A stretch of 64,000 bases of DNA from contig JADJNX010000020.1 in assembly GCA_016714125.1 (NCBI GenBank), positions 186,001 through 250,000 on the forward strand, given 5' to 3'. The position numbers and the translations under genes are program-made. Below, in pieces: positions 9,495 to 20,702 of the stretch. The first letter of the stretch is position 1. Each line of letters begins with the position of its first letter. The notes beneath the pieces were generated by a model. It was not told the DNA's origin and made no database searches. It saw only the letters and a program-made list of their open reading frames with translations. Origin of the DNA: Ignavibacteriales bacterium. Lineage in GTDB: Bacteria > Bacteroidota > Ignavibacteria > Ignavibacteriales > Ignavibacteriaceae.

Positions 9495-11575
9495 ATGAAT
9501 TTTCTTTCTCCGGGTCTGTTATTTGGGCTGTTAGCTGCATCAATTCCGATATTGATCCATCTGCTCAACTTGCGGAAACTTAAAAAGATTGATTTCTCCA
9601 CCCTCCATTTCCTCAAACTGATTGAAAAACAAAAGGTAAGACGAGTAAAACTCATTCAGTGGTTATTGATGGCTTTGCGAGTATTGATAATTGCAATGCT
9701 TGTTCTCGGTTTTTCTCGACCGGTAATTCAGGATGTCCGTATTCCCGGATTCACCTCTGCATCAAAAACATCAGCAGTAATTATAATAGATGACAGTTTC
9801 AGTATGGAAGTGGTTGACGGACGAGGATCTTACTTTAATCAGGTGAAAAACGGTGTTAATTTGATTCTTTCGGGACTCAAAGAGGGTGACGATGTCTCAA
9901 TTATTTTTACATCAGAAAGTTACCCCGAACTTTCATCTCCATCCGCTGATTTTTTCAACCTGAAGAAAATCATCTCTCAAATTGAACCCGGTTTTCAAAC
10001 GGGAATGCTCAACAGTGCAATTTTAAAGGCTGCATCGATTATCGGGCAGTCAGAAAATTTAAACAAAGAACTTTATATCTTTTCTGATTTTCAAAAAAGT
10101 ACTTTAGGGAATGAAAAAGAATTCACAGATGTTTCGGCACTTTTAGACTCTCGTGTAAAAACCCGTCTTTTTAATTTTAATTCAAAAGAAGTTGTTAATT
10201 CTGCAGTCACAGGTGTAAAAGTTAATAATCAGGTTTTTGAACCGGGGAAAGACATCTCTGTAACTGCCACAATCAGGAATTATTCTGAAGATGATGTTAA
10301 CAATGGCATTGTTTCTCTTTTTGTGAATGGTGAACGGGGAGCCCAAAAAAGTTATAACCTCGCTGAGGGGAAAATAACAGATGTAACTCTCTCTGCAAGG
10401 GTTGATAAACCGGGGTTTTCTGAGATTAGAGTTGAAATTGAGGAAGATGATCTTAAAGCTGATAACACCAGGTTCGCATCCATTTATCTTCCTTACGAAT
10501 TTAAGGTGGTACTGTTAGGGAAGCCGTCGGATTTAAAATTTATTAATGCGGCGATTGAGGCCGGTTCATTCGCCGGAAATATGCAAATAATCACCAAAGA
10601 GATTTCACAAACAGGTTCTCTTGATTTTGATGAAATAAATATGGTGATTGCCGCCGGAGCCGGAAATGGTGGTGATTTAAGTAAATTAAAAGAATATGTT
10701 AAACAGGGTGGGGGAATTATGCTTTTCCCCGGCGATAATACAACCCTCGCAGAATATTCTAATCTTCTTTCCTCTTTTGGTGTGGTTGCTCCCTCTGAGA
10801 TGAAAAAAGATGCAAAAGCATTACCGGGAAAATTTACATCGATCAGATTTGAACACCCGTTACTCAGGGAGATATTCCAAACACAATATGGCAATTCGGT
10901 AGAATCACCAGAACTTTTTACATATTTTAGGCTCCCATCGGGGAGTGGAGCAGATATCATCTCATTGTCGGATGGGGGTTCATTTTTAAAAGAAACCCGT
11001 TTTGGTAAAGGAAAAGTGATTACTTCAGCCGCAGCGGCAGTGATTCCTGCGGGAAATTTCCCTGTGATTCCGATTTTTGCACCCCTCATTTACAGATCCC
11101 TCTTTTATCTTGCCTCACAGGAACCGGCGGGAGAAGAATCACTCATCGGTGAACAAATCTTGATTTCCGGTAAAAAAACAGGTGGCGGAAGTATTGAATT
11201 AGCTGCACCCGGAGAGGCAGGATATGTGCTTCAGACCTCTGCAAACAACGGAGGTGTTGTGTTTGACAAAACCATAAGACCCGGTGTCTATAAATTTACG
11301 AGGGAGGGAAAGAGATCGATTTTATCCCCGTAAACCTTGATACTGTTGAGTCAAATTCGACACAATTATCAGTAAGTGAAATTGAAAACTATTTTCAAAC
11401 AATCAAAATAAAAAACGAACCGGAGTTTTTTAACCCCGCTGAGAATTTTGTACAGAAGATTTATGAGTCAAGAGTAGGCTCGGAATTATGGAAGCTGTTT
11501 ATTATTATTGCATTGGGCTTAATTGCAGTAGAAATGTACATAACAAGGGTCAAAAAGAAGGACGTGGCAAAATGA
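9495..11575 (+). CDS. BatA-like membrane protein with von Willebrand A domain (one frame break)
   Basis: The N-terminus MNFLSPGLLFGLLAASIPILIHLLNL is the BatA/aerotolerance N-terminal membrane segment, followed by a second membrane helix near residue 60 and a von Willebrand A domain whose metal site reads DDSFSM (DxSxS) near residue 98. A Ig-like middle region and a glutamine-amidotransferase-like segment (VKQGGGIMLFPGDNTT) follow. The open frame stops at 11333, but a second frame continues with KEIDFIPVNLDTVE to a C-terminal membrane helix (LWKLFIIIALGLIAVEMYI) and a stop at 11573-11575. One extra A in the run at 11309-11311 would rejoin them into about 693 residues. Exact role is unknown; related proteins sit in Bat operons. 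Confidence 0.8.
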
Positions 11576-11610
11576 CAAGCGATCGGTCGTGTCTATTTCT
11601 TGTCTAATCT

Positions 11611-11633
11611 TTGTCCAATATATAATTGGACAA
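11611..11633. promoter_or_regulatory. perfect 9-bp inverted repeat upstream of the surface-secretion operon
   Basis: TTGTCCAAT, a five-base spacer ATATA, and ATTGGACAA form a perfect palindrome 128 bases before the TonB-receptor start. There is no T tract after it, so an operator is more likely than a terminator. The remainder of 11576-11760 holds only the leader, with GGAGG before the ATG at 11761. Confidence 0.5.
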
Positions 11634-11760
11634 CCATTAAAATAAGATGTAAACCAGTGAAAATTAGTTTTGATTTTTTGCCAAAAATGAAATATTTTTA
11701 TGTTGCGAAATTTTAGGTAATGATTTATTAACAAACGAAGAGAGATAATCGGAGGCCTTA

Positions 11761-14538
11761 ATGAGGATAAAACTGTTACTGTGTGCCTTATTTGTTTCCT
11801 TTATGCTTCTGTCCCCACAGGTTTTAGGCCAGGCCGGTAAGATTTCCGGACGGGTTTTAGACTCACAGACGAAGGAGCCACTTCCATTTGCTAATGTGGT
11901 TATAATGGGTACCAATCTTGGTGCCGCCACAAATTTGGATGGCGAATATATTATTATAAATGTTCCCCCGGGAACATACAAGATCCGTGCTTCGATGACC
12001 GGATACAACAATTATACTGTAGAGAATATCTCAGTGGCTACGGGTCTGACGACCTCTCTCGATTTTGCGATTGTGCCTGCTTCGTTTCAGACGGAAGAGG
12101 TTGTCGTAATTGCTGAAAAGCCTCTTATTAATAAAGATATTACTGCATCGACCTCTGTAATAGGCGATGAACTAATCTCTGAACTTCCGGTCACCGACAT
12201 TTCTGATGTACTTCAGTTGCAGGCAGGTATTGTTGTTGGTGGTGGTGGAGAACTTCACATGCGTGGAGGCAGGGGTGGTCAGGTAGTTTATCAAGTTGAT
12301 GGTGTTCCTGTTACCGATGCTTACGACAACAGTAATGTTGTTGATGTTGGTACCAACTCAGTAAAAGAGCTTCAGGTAATCTCCGGTGCTTTTAATGCTG
12401 AGTATGGTCAGGCAATGTCGGGTATAGTTAACATCGTAACAAAAGATGGTAGCAATGACTATACAGGTTCGCTCTCATTTTATGGTGGCGATTATTTTTC
12501 TTCCAATAAAGATGTTTTCTGGAATATCGATAAAATAAACCCTATCGCTGTTCGTAATATTGATGGTAGCATAAGTGGAGCTATTCTTAGAGACAAACTC
12601 TTCTTCTTTGCAAACGGAAGGTACTACTATAATGAAGGATACTTTTACGGGAAAAGGACTTTCTTAACTTCCGATATTTCAAGAGAGAACAGTGCAAATG
12701 CCAACTACAATCTTGTTGATGGCACAGATTCTCTGTTAACTCCGCTTGCAGGACCAAGAGGTGACGGTGCAATGGTTCCGACCAATGAAAACACCCGTTA
12801 TTTTGCACAAGGCAAGTTGACTTACAGAATGTTTAATGGGTTTACTATCAGGTTCAGTTATCTGTTTGACAAACAGAATTATTTTGATGGTGCACCCAGG
12901 TTGACACCGGATAATAAACTGCAAAGATTCAGACAAGGTATTAGCAACACTTTCAGTATTAACCATGCACTCTCAAACTCCTCGTTTTATACATTAAACC
13001 TCTCATACTTCTTCAAAGATTACAGACACTATTTATACGAAGACATTTACACAGGAAATCCTGCCAGGCCAACTCTTTATGTTGACAACAGACTGAAACA
13101 GAATCCTCCTTACAGCTTCGATATTGGTGGAACTGACAACAATAGATTTGTTAGAAACACAGGTACCTACTCTTTAAAATTAGATTGGGAAACTCAGTTT
13201 AACCAGCAGATCAGTGTGAAGTTTGGTGCAGACGTTAAACAACATAACATCTACTTCGAGAATATCAATCTCGTTCCCATGACTGTAAATGGTGTTGATG
13301 TTAAACCATATAATGTTATTGCTCCTCCCGAATCTTCTACCGACCGCGATACATACACAAGAAAACCTCAAGAATTTTCCGGTTATGTTCAATCGAAGTT
13401 TGAGGCTTTTAACCTTATCTTCAACGCAGGTTTCAGAGTTGATGTTTTCAATCCTGATGGTAGAACTCTTTCAGACCCAACAGATCCTGACATAAGGAAA
13501 CCTGTTAAGCCGGCAAACAGAGCAAAAACATACGAAGAAAGATTAACCTACTGGTATAAAGATGCTTCGTGGAAAACACAGATCAGCCCAAGACTTGGAA
13601 TTGCATTCCCGATTACGGCAAGAGGAGTAATCCACTTCTCATACGGTCATTTCTTTCAGCTTCCAAGTTATGAATTGCTTTACAGCAATCCTGATTTTGA
13701 AGTTCTCGACGGTTCAGGTAATGTGGCTCTCTTTGGAAATGCCGACTTGCAACCACAGAAAACTGTTAAGGGAGAAATTGGTCTCCAGCAGCAGTTGTCT
13801 GATGACATGGCGATCGACATTACAATGTTTTTTGAAGATTTTAGAGACCTTACCGGTACACAAACCGATCAGATTTCAATTTTCGGAACACAGTCAACTT
13901 ACAGTCAGTATGCCAACTCCGATTTTGGATTCTCTAAAGGATTCATAATCAAATTTGAAAAAAGATTTGGCGGCGGACTTTCCGTTAATATGGATTATAC
14001 ATTCTCAGTAACCAAAGGTAATTCATCGAATCCTGCGGATGCAAGAAATGCCATCCTTGGCGGTGCAGCTCCTGAAACATACATTGCTCCACTCGATTGG
14101 GATCAATCACATACCTTCAACCTGGCTGTAAGTTACTCAGTTCCAAGTGATTTTGGTATTTCATTGATCGCCAACTATTTCACAGGTCAGCCTTACACTC
14201 CTGCTGTTAATAAAAACACAAGAGTAACACAAAACGCTTTCCCAAGAAACAGCGATTACAAGAACGACATCTTTAATGTCGATCTGAGAGCATACAAAGA
14301 ATTCGAAATCTTCGATCAGAAGATTACCGCATTCGTGAGAGTATTTAACCTGTTGGATCTTGATAATCCCCGTGGATTATATTCAGATACAGGCGATCCA
14401 TACTTTACATTTGGGCTGCTTGAAGCCAAAAAAGTTAACCCCAGAATGTATTATAATACACTGGAAGAACTGTACTTAAATCCGGGCTTCTTCTCCGAAC
14501 CAAGAAGAGTTGAACTCGGTTTATCGTATAACTTTTAA
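11761..14538 (+). CDS. TonB-dependent outer-membrane receptor with carboxypeptidase-regulatory-like domain
   Basis: The 925-residue protein starts with a signal peptide (cleavage near VLGQAG), then a carboxypeptidase-regulatory-like beta sandwich (ISGRVLDSQTKEPLPFANVVI, residues 29-115), a plug domain (DISDVLQLQAGIVVGGGGELHMRGGRGGQVVYQVDGVPV, about 145-235) and a 22-strand-type barrel ending in Phe (VELGLSYNF), the usual BamA recognition residue. No SusD partner follows; instead come a very large T9SS cargo and a PorV/PorQ-family barrel. The substrate cannot be read from sequence. It overlaps the next gene by TAATG, so the genes are co-transcribed. Confidence 0.9.
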   Translation: MRIKLLLCALFVSFMLLSPQVLGQAGKISGRVLDSQTKEPLPFANVVIMGTNLGAATNLDGEYIIINVPPGTYKIRASMTGYNNYTVENISVATGLTTSLDFAIVPASFQTEEVVVIAEKPLINKDITASTSVIGDELISELPVTDISDVLQLQAGIVVGGGGELHMRGGRGGQVVYQVDGVPVTDAYDNSNVVDVGTNSVKELQVISGAFNAEYGQAMSGIVNIVTKDGSNDYTGSLSFYGGDYFSSNKDVFWNIDKINPIAVRNIDGSISGAILRDKLFFFANGRYYYNEGYFYGKRTFLTSDISRENSANANYNLVDGTDSLLTPLAGPRGDGAMVPTNENTRYFAQGKLTYRMFNGFTIRFSYLFDKQNYFDGAPRLTPDNKLQRFRQGISNTFSINHALSNSSFYTLNLSYFFKDYRHYLYEDIYTGNPARPTLYVDNRLKQNPPYSFDIGGTDNNRFVRNTGTYSLKLDWETQFNQQISVKFGADVKQHNIYFENINLVPMTVNGVDVKPYNVIAPPESSTDRDTYTRKPQEFSGYVQSKFEAFNLIFNAGFRVDVFNPDGRTLSDPTDPDIRKPVKPANRAKTYEERLTYWYKDASWKTQISPRLGIAFPITARGVIHFSYGHFFQLPSYELLYSNPDFEVLDGSGNVALFGNADLQPQKTVKGEIGLQQQLSDDMAIDITMFFEDFRDLTGTQTDQISIFGTQSTYSQYANSDFGFSKGFIIKFEKRFGGGLSVNMDYTFSVTKGNSSNPADARNAILGGAAPETYIAPLDWDQSHTFNLAVSYSVPSDFGISLIANYFTGQPYTPAVNKNTRVTQNAFPRNSDYKNDIFNVDLRAYKEFEIFDQKITAFVRVFNLLDLDNPRGLYSDTGDPYFTFGLLEAKKVNPRMYYNTLEELYLNPGFFSEPRRVELGLSYNF

Positions 14539-17500
14539 TGCAGGTTGAGTCTATGAATAAATTTATGATATATATCTCGTTATTGCTTCTAATCGTTTTT
14601 GCCAACGAAGCATTAGCTCAGCGCGGCGACCCGAACCTGAGAAGGATCGGATATCATACGGGAAACCGTGTTGGTATCTCTTACTATAATGATGGACAAA
14701 TATCCGGTTTTAACCAGGGTGTTGATATCAGAGGTGAGTGGCCGCTTGGATCGGGCGAAAACTATATTGGAGATTGTATCCCCCTTATTGGTGTTGAATT
14801 CACCAATCTACTCGGGGATATTAAACATTCGGTTTGTATCTCAAGAGGTCCTCGTGCAGGGCAGTTTGACGAGAGACACCCTTTGTTTAACTACTTTTGG
14901 GGTTGGAACCCGTTACCGGGATTTTTAAACCCTGCTTCAGAATCTGTTGCAATGTCACATTTGCCTGATTCATGGCCCATTGGTGGATGGAAAGATCAAC
15001 CAACATGGGTTGACCCAATCACAGGAAAAACCCAATGGAATGGCTACTTTGGTCGTGGAATTATCCAGGCTGATCAAGAGAGCTACTACTGGGCAGATGA
15101 CAATCAGGATGATGAGTTTAATGGAAACTTTAATCCCGATTCAAGAGACACATCCAGAAAAGGAATGGGTCTTACGATGGGTGTTAGAGGTTTCCAATGG
15201 TCAAGTTTTCTTGCTGCCAACAGTATCTTCTGGCTTTATGACATAAAGAACGAAGGAACAACCATCTTTAGAAAAGCCGATTTTGGTACCGTGGTTGGTA
15301 CTCTTGCCGGTGGTGATGGCGACAGTCAGGATGATCTTGGATCATTTGATGTTAACAACTCAATCACCTATTCATGGGATAGTGATGGTTCGGGCAATAA
15401 AGGACAAAAAGTAGGTTACGTAGGATATGCATTCCTGGAGTCACCAGGTAACCCATTTGACGGAATCGATAATGATGACGATAGTGGCGATCCAAACGCA
15501 CCAAAATTTGTTCAGACCTCATTTGATTCCGTGACTTATTTACCCGGCTCCGTTTTGGTTTTGATTGATGCAAACACCTATGCAAGAACTCAATATACAG
15601 TTACCGCAGGTGACAACACTATAACAAGTCTTGGTAAAACCACTACTTTCACACCGGGCGTTACATATTTCAGAGAAGGACATATCAAAGAAGTTATAAA
15701 TGGTGTAGCTATACCGGATTCTTCATCAAATGATGGGGTTGATAACGATTTTGACGGTCTTATCGATGAAAACCAGGCGATCCATTTTGAGACCAGAAAA
15801 CTTAAAAACCTTCCCGGCCTTAAACACAAAGACTTCAAGACAGGTCTTGCAGTTAATGCACCACTTATTGATGAAAGAAGAGATAATGATGCAGGTGCCA
15901 TGACTTCTTCCTTTATAAAGATGGGTGATGGAACTGTTGTTTTGATGAATCACTGGTCAGGTGATGAAAATGCCAACTGGGTAGCAAGTGATTTAACAAC
16001 CGGTGACATCAGAGATGATGTTGGCGCTGATGGTGTTGGCCCCTACGACGAAGGTTACCTTGGACCTGACGCTGATGGATCTGAAGGAAACGGCAGACCT
16101 GATCAGGGTGAACCAAACTTCGGAAGAGTTGATCCTGATGAATCAGATCAGATTGGTCTTACAGCATTCAACTTCTTCGAGCAGGCATCTTCTCCTAACA
16201 TGAGTCAGGATGAGATTCTTTGGAACACAATGTACTCCGGAAGATTTGATGTAATTCCACCAAATCCCCAGGATGGTGATTTTATTTACGCTTCGGGTTA
16301 TTTCCCATTGGCTCCTAATGTTACAGAGAGATTTTCAGTTTCTCTTCTCTTTGGACAGGATTATGCAGATGTGGTTCGTCAGAAAAATGTAGTTCAGCAG
16401 ATTTACAATGCCGGTTACAAATTTCCACAACCACCAAGAAAACCAAAGATTAATATCACACAGGACGACGGTAAGGTTATTCTTTATTGGGATCCAAGAC
16501 CTGTTGAAAACTCGATCGATTTTATCTCAAAATCAAAAGATTTTGAAGGTTATAAAATCTATCGCGCAAGTGACGCAGGATTCATCGATGCAAGAACCAT
16601 TACCAATGCCTATGGCGTTTTATTCTTCAACAAACCGCTGAGACAATACGACGTAAAAGGAAATGGTATTAAAGGATTCTTTTATCCAAAGCCTGAACTG
16701 CTTGAGCAACTTGGTGGTATCACCTACTATCTTGGTGATGATACAACGGGTTTAACAAACAGATTCATCGATTCTTCTGCTGTTAAGGGACAGACTTATT
16801 ACTACGCTGTTGCAGCTTATGATAAAGGTGATGCGGCGAGCAACATCTTCCCGAGTGAAAACTCAACTTTTATTTTCCGCTCTAACACAGGCGAGGTTAT
16901 AACCGATGACAACACCGGTTATATAACACCCGGTGCAAGACCAATCGGTTATGTTGATGCAAGTCTTCAATCACTTACCGCCGAAACCACTCCGAGAGGA
17001 ACCGGAAAAGTAATGGTCGAAGTTATTGATCAAGCAGCTATAAATCCAAAAAACACTTACCGTGTGGTTTTTGCTGATACTTCACTTCAGAGATATACTG
17101 AATCATGGTCATTGATAAATGTAACAAGCGGTGATACAGTTATTAAACAAGCAACCACATTTGGTGGATCAACTCCTATTGTGGAAGGATTCAGACTTCA
17201 GATTGCAAATGACGAAACAATAAAACTCGATACAAATAAATCGGGCTGGTACTTCAACGCACAGGATACAATTCCTGCCGCCGGTGGTGCCGGTTCAACT
17301 CAATTCCCCGGATTTACTTTCACTACATTCCTTGTAGGAACAAATACCGGAACGGTTTGGGCAGATGATTATTATCTCGAGTTTAGTCCTGACACTACCT
17401 TTGGTCTGTCTATCGCAGATACTTTAAGGCCTCCAACATCTTCGAATAGATTTCCGGCAAAAAGTACCAATTTTAAGGTAAAAAGAACCGCTAATGGTGC

Positions 17501-18064
17501 AGATGTTCCATTCGTTTATTACAAAACGGGTCAACAAAGCACTGTTCATAATATCTATTTCAAAGAAAATGTTAACGGTACAGTTTTGCGTACATGGAGA
17601 CTTAATATCTTCATGGATGCAGTAAATGCTCCACTTCCCACCTCAGGTGTGCTGAAAACATTTACTAAAAAGCCTTTTGCAAGCTCTGATTCTTACCGGT
17701 TTAATATGAAATCGAGTTCGATCAACAGCGCCGCTGCTGCTAATGAATTGAAAAAATTAAAGTAGTCCCTAATCCTTATGTGGTTACACATCAGAATGAA
17801 GCAAGATTACTCAGTACACAGACGAGTGGTAGAGGTGAAAGAGAAATCAGATTCACACATATTCCACCCGGATCGAAGATAAATATCTTTACAGTAAAAG
17901 GAGAGTTGATTAAGACACTTCTTTCGGCTGACCAATATGTTGGAGATGTTTACTGGAACCTGAGAACTGAAGAAAATCTTGACGCAGCATTTGGTATGTA
18001 TGTTTACACTGTTGAAATACCGAATGTCGGGACTAAAATCGGCAAGTTTGCCTTAATTAAATAG
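14538..18064 (+). CDS. very large T9SS-secreted surface protein (one frame break)
   Basis: A signal peptide (MNKFMIYISLLLLIVFANEALAQ, from either ATG 14538 or ATG 14553) begins a ~1,175-residue extracellular protein. It contains several acidic, calcium-binding-like loops (DGIDNDDDSGDPN, DGVDNDFDGLIDENQ, similar to thrombospondin type 3 repeats) and a fibronectin-III-like segment (about residues 635-760, PPRKPKINITQDDGKVILYWDPR). The first frame stops at 17763-17765. A second frame continues from VVPNPYVV to a Por-type sorting tail ending IGKFALIK. Restoring one A in the run at 17751-17756 joins them. It is embedded between a TonB receptor and a PorV/PorQ-like barrel. Function is unknown; adhesion or polymer binding at the surface is inference. 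Confidence 0.8.
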
Positions 18065-18078
18065 CGGAGATTAAGAGA

Positions 18079-19087
18079 ATGAAAAGACTTTATTTTTTGT
18101 TTATTCTATTGTCTGCTGCTACTTTAATGTACGGTCAGACTAAGGTCGGCTCAACTGCTGCTCCATTCTTATCAATAGGGATTGGGCCAAGAGCTGTCGG
18201 AATGGGTGGTGCGTTCACTGCTACAGCAAACGACATCACAGCATTATATTGGAACCCTGCAGGTGTTTCGAGAGTTGGCGGAAGTGCCGCATACTTCTCA
18301 CACACCAAATGGTTCGCAGATATCAACTTCAATTATGCTGCTGCGATGCTGAGCCTCGGCGACTGGGGTACAGTGGGTGGTAGTGTTACTATTCTTGATT
18401 ATGGCGAAACAGAAGTTACCACAATTAAAGAACCTGATGGTACCGGTGAAACTTATGGTGCAAAAGATCTCTCTCTGGGATTGCACTATGCGATGAACCT
18501 TACTGACCGGTTTTCAATAGGTGGTACTGTTAAATATGTTCAGCAATCGATCTGGAACACAAGTGCTTCAACTGTGGCATTTGATCTTGGTGTGCTATTC
18601 CTTTCAGAAATCTACGGATTGAGAATAGGGGCTACCATCTCCAACTTCGGTGGTGACATGACAATGGATGGTAAAGATCTCCTGGTGCTCTACGATGTTG
18701 ATCCCGGAATCTTTGGCAACAACGATCAGGTTCTCGCAAAATTGAAAACTGATCCATTTCCGCTTCCACTCACCTTTTAAGGTGGGGATTGCGATGGATG
18801 TCGTAAATACGCAGGATCTAAAATTCACTGTCGGTTTGGATGCACTTCACCCAAATGACAACTCAGAAAGCCTTAATGTGGGTGGTGAGGTTATATACAA
18901 GAACCTTATCTCTCTAAGAGGTGGCTACAAATCCCTGTTCCTCGATAATGCGGAAGAAGGACTTACGCTCGGTGTAGGATTGAACTACGATATAGCACCA
19001 AACCTTGGTTTATCGGTAGATTATGCATATCAGGATTTTGGTTTGCTTAAGAACACACAATTCTTTTCACTTGGGATTAAATTTTAG
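18079..19087 (+). CDS. PorV/PorQ-family outer-membrane barrel protein (one frame break)
   Basis: The signal peptide (to MYGQ) is followed by the family signature GIGPRAVGMGGAFTATANDITALYWNPAGVSR, the FadL/PorV-like start of a 14-strand barrel. Strand-like repeats continue to a C-terminal FFSLGIKF ending in Phe. The first frame stops at 18778-18780 after LPLTF; the next frame resumes at VGIAMDVVNTQDL. Removing one T from the run at 18775-18778 gives about 335 residues. In T9SS organisms PorV is the shuttle that hands cargo to the attachment complex and PorQ is an accessory. Position just behind a giant T9SS cargo suggests a dedicated partner, though that is inference. Confidence 0.85.
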
Positions 19088-19152
19088 CTTATTTTACAAC
19101 CATAAAAAAGAATAATTTGAACAAACAAATTCATTTAATGAGGAGAAACGCG

Positions 19153-20601
19153 ATGAAGAAAATCTTTACGGCTGTGGTCTTAATTACGGCTATGGCATCA
19201 ATGGCTTTCGCCCAGAATGCAGTGACATTTCAAGTTAACATGGGAAAACAAGTTACTTTGGGTAACTTTGATCCTAATGCAGATACTTTATATGTCAGTG
19301 GTGCATTTAACGGGTGGGGAACCGATAATCCGATCCCAAGGCCAGCAGGCAATGACTCAGTATGGGTCGTAACCGTACCAGCAGTTGGTCTGCACCAGAT
19401 TCAACATCTGAATACAAATTCAGATACAGAGATGTATCCGCAGCTGCTGATGTTTGGGAAAATGTTGCAAACAGAGTGGAACTGTTGCCGGAAACCCAAC
19501 TGTTCTTGATGTTGTTTACTTCAATAACGAAGCTTATGCAACAACTACAAATATCAGCCTGACTTTTTCAGTTAACATGGAACTTGAAAGACTATCCGGT
19601 AGATTCACACCATCAGAAGATACAGTTTCTGTAAACGGTAACTTCAATGGCTGGGCTTCGAAAGTTAATATCATGCTTCCAAGTGCAAACCCTGATGTTT
19701 ATGAAGTAACTTTTGACAAAGAAGTTGCATTAGCTGAAGAATTGAACTACAAATACTGGTACACTCCTAATGCATGGGAAAGCCGTCCTAACAGACAGTA
19801 TCTCATTACACAGCAGGATCTTACTGCAGGATTTTGATTCAGGAAGGTACATACAATGATGGTAGCCTTGCAACCGTTATTAACCAACCATGTACAATCA
19901 AATTGACTGTTAACACAAATGGCGCAAGTGGTCCTATCGGTCCATTTACTGAAGTTACCAATGCAATCGTTGCCGGTTCATCAGCTCCTTTGGGCTGGCC
20001 AGGTGGCGGATGGCCAACAAGTGACTCAGCGATCGTTATCAGATTATTTGATGACGGAACAAATGGCGATGTTACAGCCGGTGACAAGATATTTTCAAAA
20101 AATATTCTTTTCCCTGCTTACACTTCACTAGGTGCTGAATACAAATATGGACTTAACTTTGGATTGGCAACAAACCAGGGTTCAAATGATAACGAAGCCG
20201 GTGTTGGTTCAAACCATAGATTTGGATGGCAGATCAATTATGTAAGTGCAACCGCCGTTGATACATTCGGCAGAATCACTACATCAAACTTGATCAATGT
20301 TGTTACAGGCGTTAAAGAAATTGACAACAATATTCCTAACAACTATAACATGAGCCAGAACTATCCTAACCCGTTCAATCCTTCAACATCAATCCAGTTC
20401 AGCATCCCTGAAGCCGGAATGGTAAGAATGGTTGTTTACAATGTAACAGGTCAGGAAGTTGCAGTTCTTTTGGACGGCCAAAAAGCAGCTGGTAACTATG
20501 AAGTTAGCTTCGATGCAGCTAAATTGCCTTCAGGTATCTATCTTTACACAATCCAGTCAGGTAGCTTTACCCAGACTCGTAAAATGATGCTCTTGAAGTA
20601 A
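19153..20601 (+). CDS. T9SS-secreted protein with tandem glycogen-binding-like (CBM48/E-set) domains, frame-broken
   Basis: A signal peptide (MKKIFTAVVLITAMASMAFAQ) starts the protein at ATG 19153, preceded by GAGGAG. Two similar modules follow: DTLYVSGAFNGWG (near residue 37) and DTVSVNGNFNGWA (near 155). The FNGW signature is typical of AMPK/CBM48-like starch- or glycogen-binding domains. A third region leads to the sorting tail NYPNPFNPSTSIQFSIPEAG ending KMMLLK. Three frame breaks occur, near 19384, near 19490 and in the T run 19832-19835. Joining the frames gives about 482 residues. It is co-directional with the TonB/PorV genes, suggesting surface capture of polysaccharide, but no catalytic motif is seen. 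Confidence 0.8.
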
Positions 20602-20620
20602 TTTCTTCTTTTGAAGAGTT

Positions 20621-20656
20621 AAAATCCGGATTGCCGAAATGCAATCCGGATTTTTT
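20621..20656. terminator. strong intrinsic terminator closing the surface-secretion operon
   Basis: A perfect 14-bp stem (20621-20634 with 20641-20654) around the loop CGAAAT is followed by a T run. It lies 19 bases after the stop of the carbohydrate-binding-type gene. Confidence 0.92.
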
Positions 20657-20702
20657 ATTTTACATGGTTGATTAATTATTTTTTTTGGAAAAACAGCTTA
20701 AA

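Noticed and set aside
17751..17756. Programmed -1/+1 frameshifting at slippery runs
   Set aside because: Breaks occur at unrelated runs of A, T and C across many genes without a common stimulatory structure; sequencing error is simpler.
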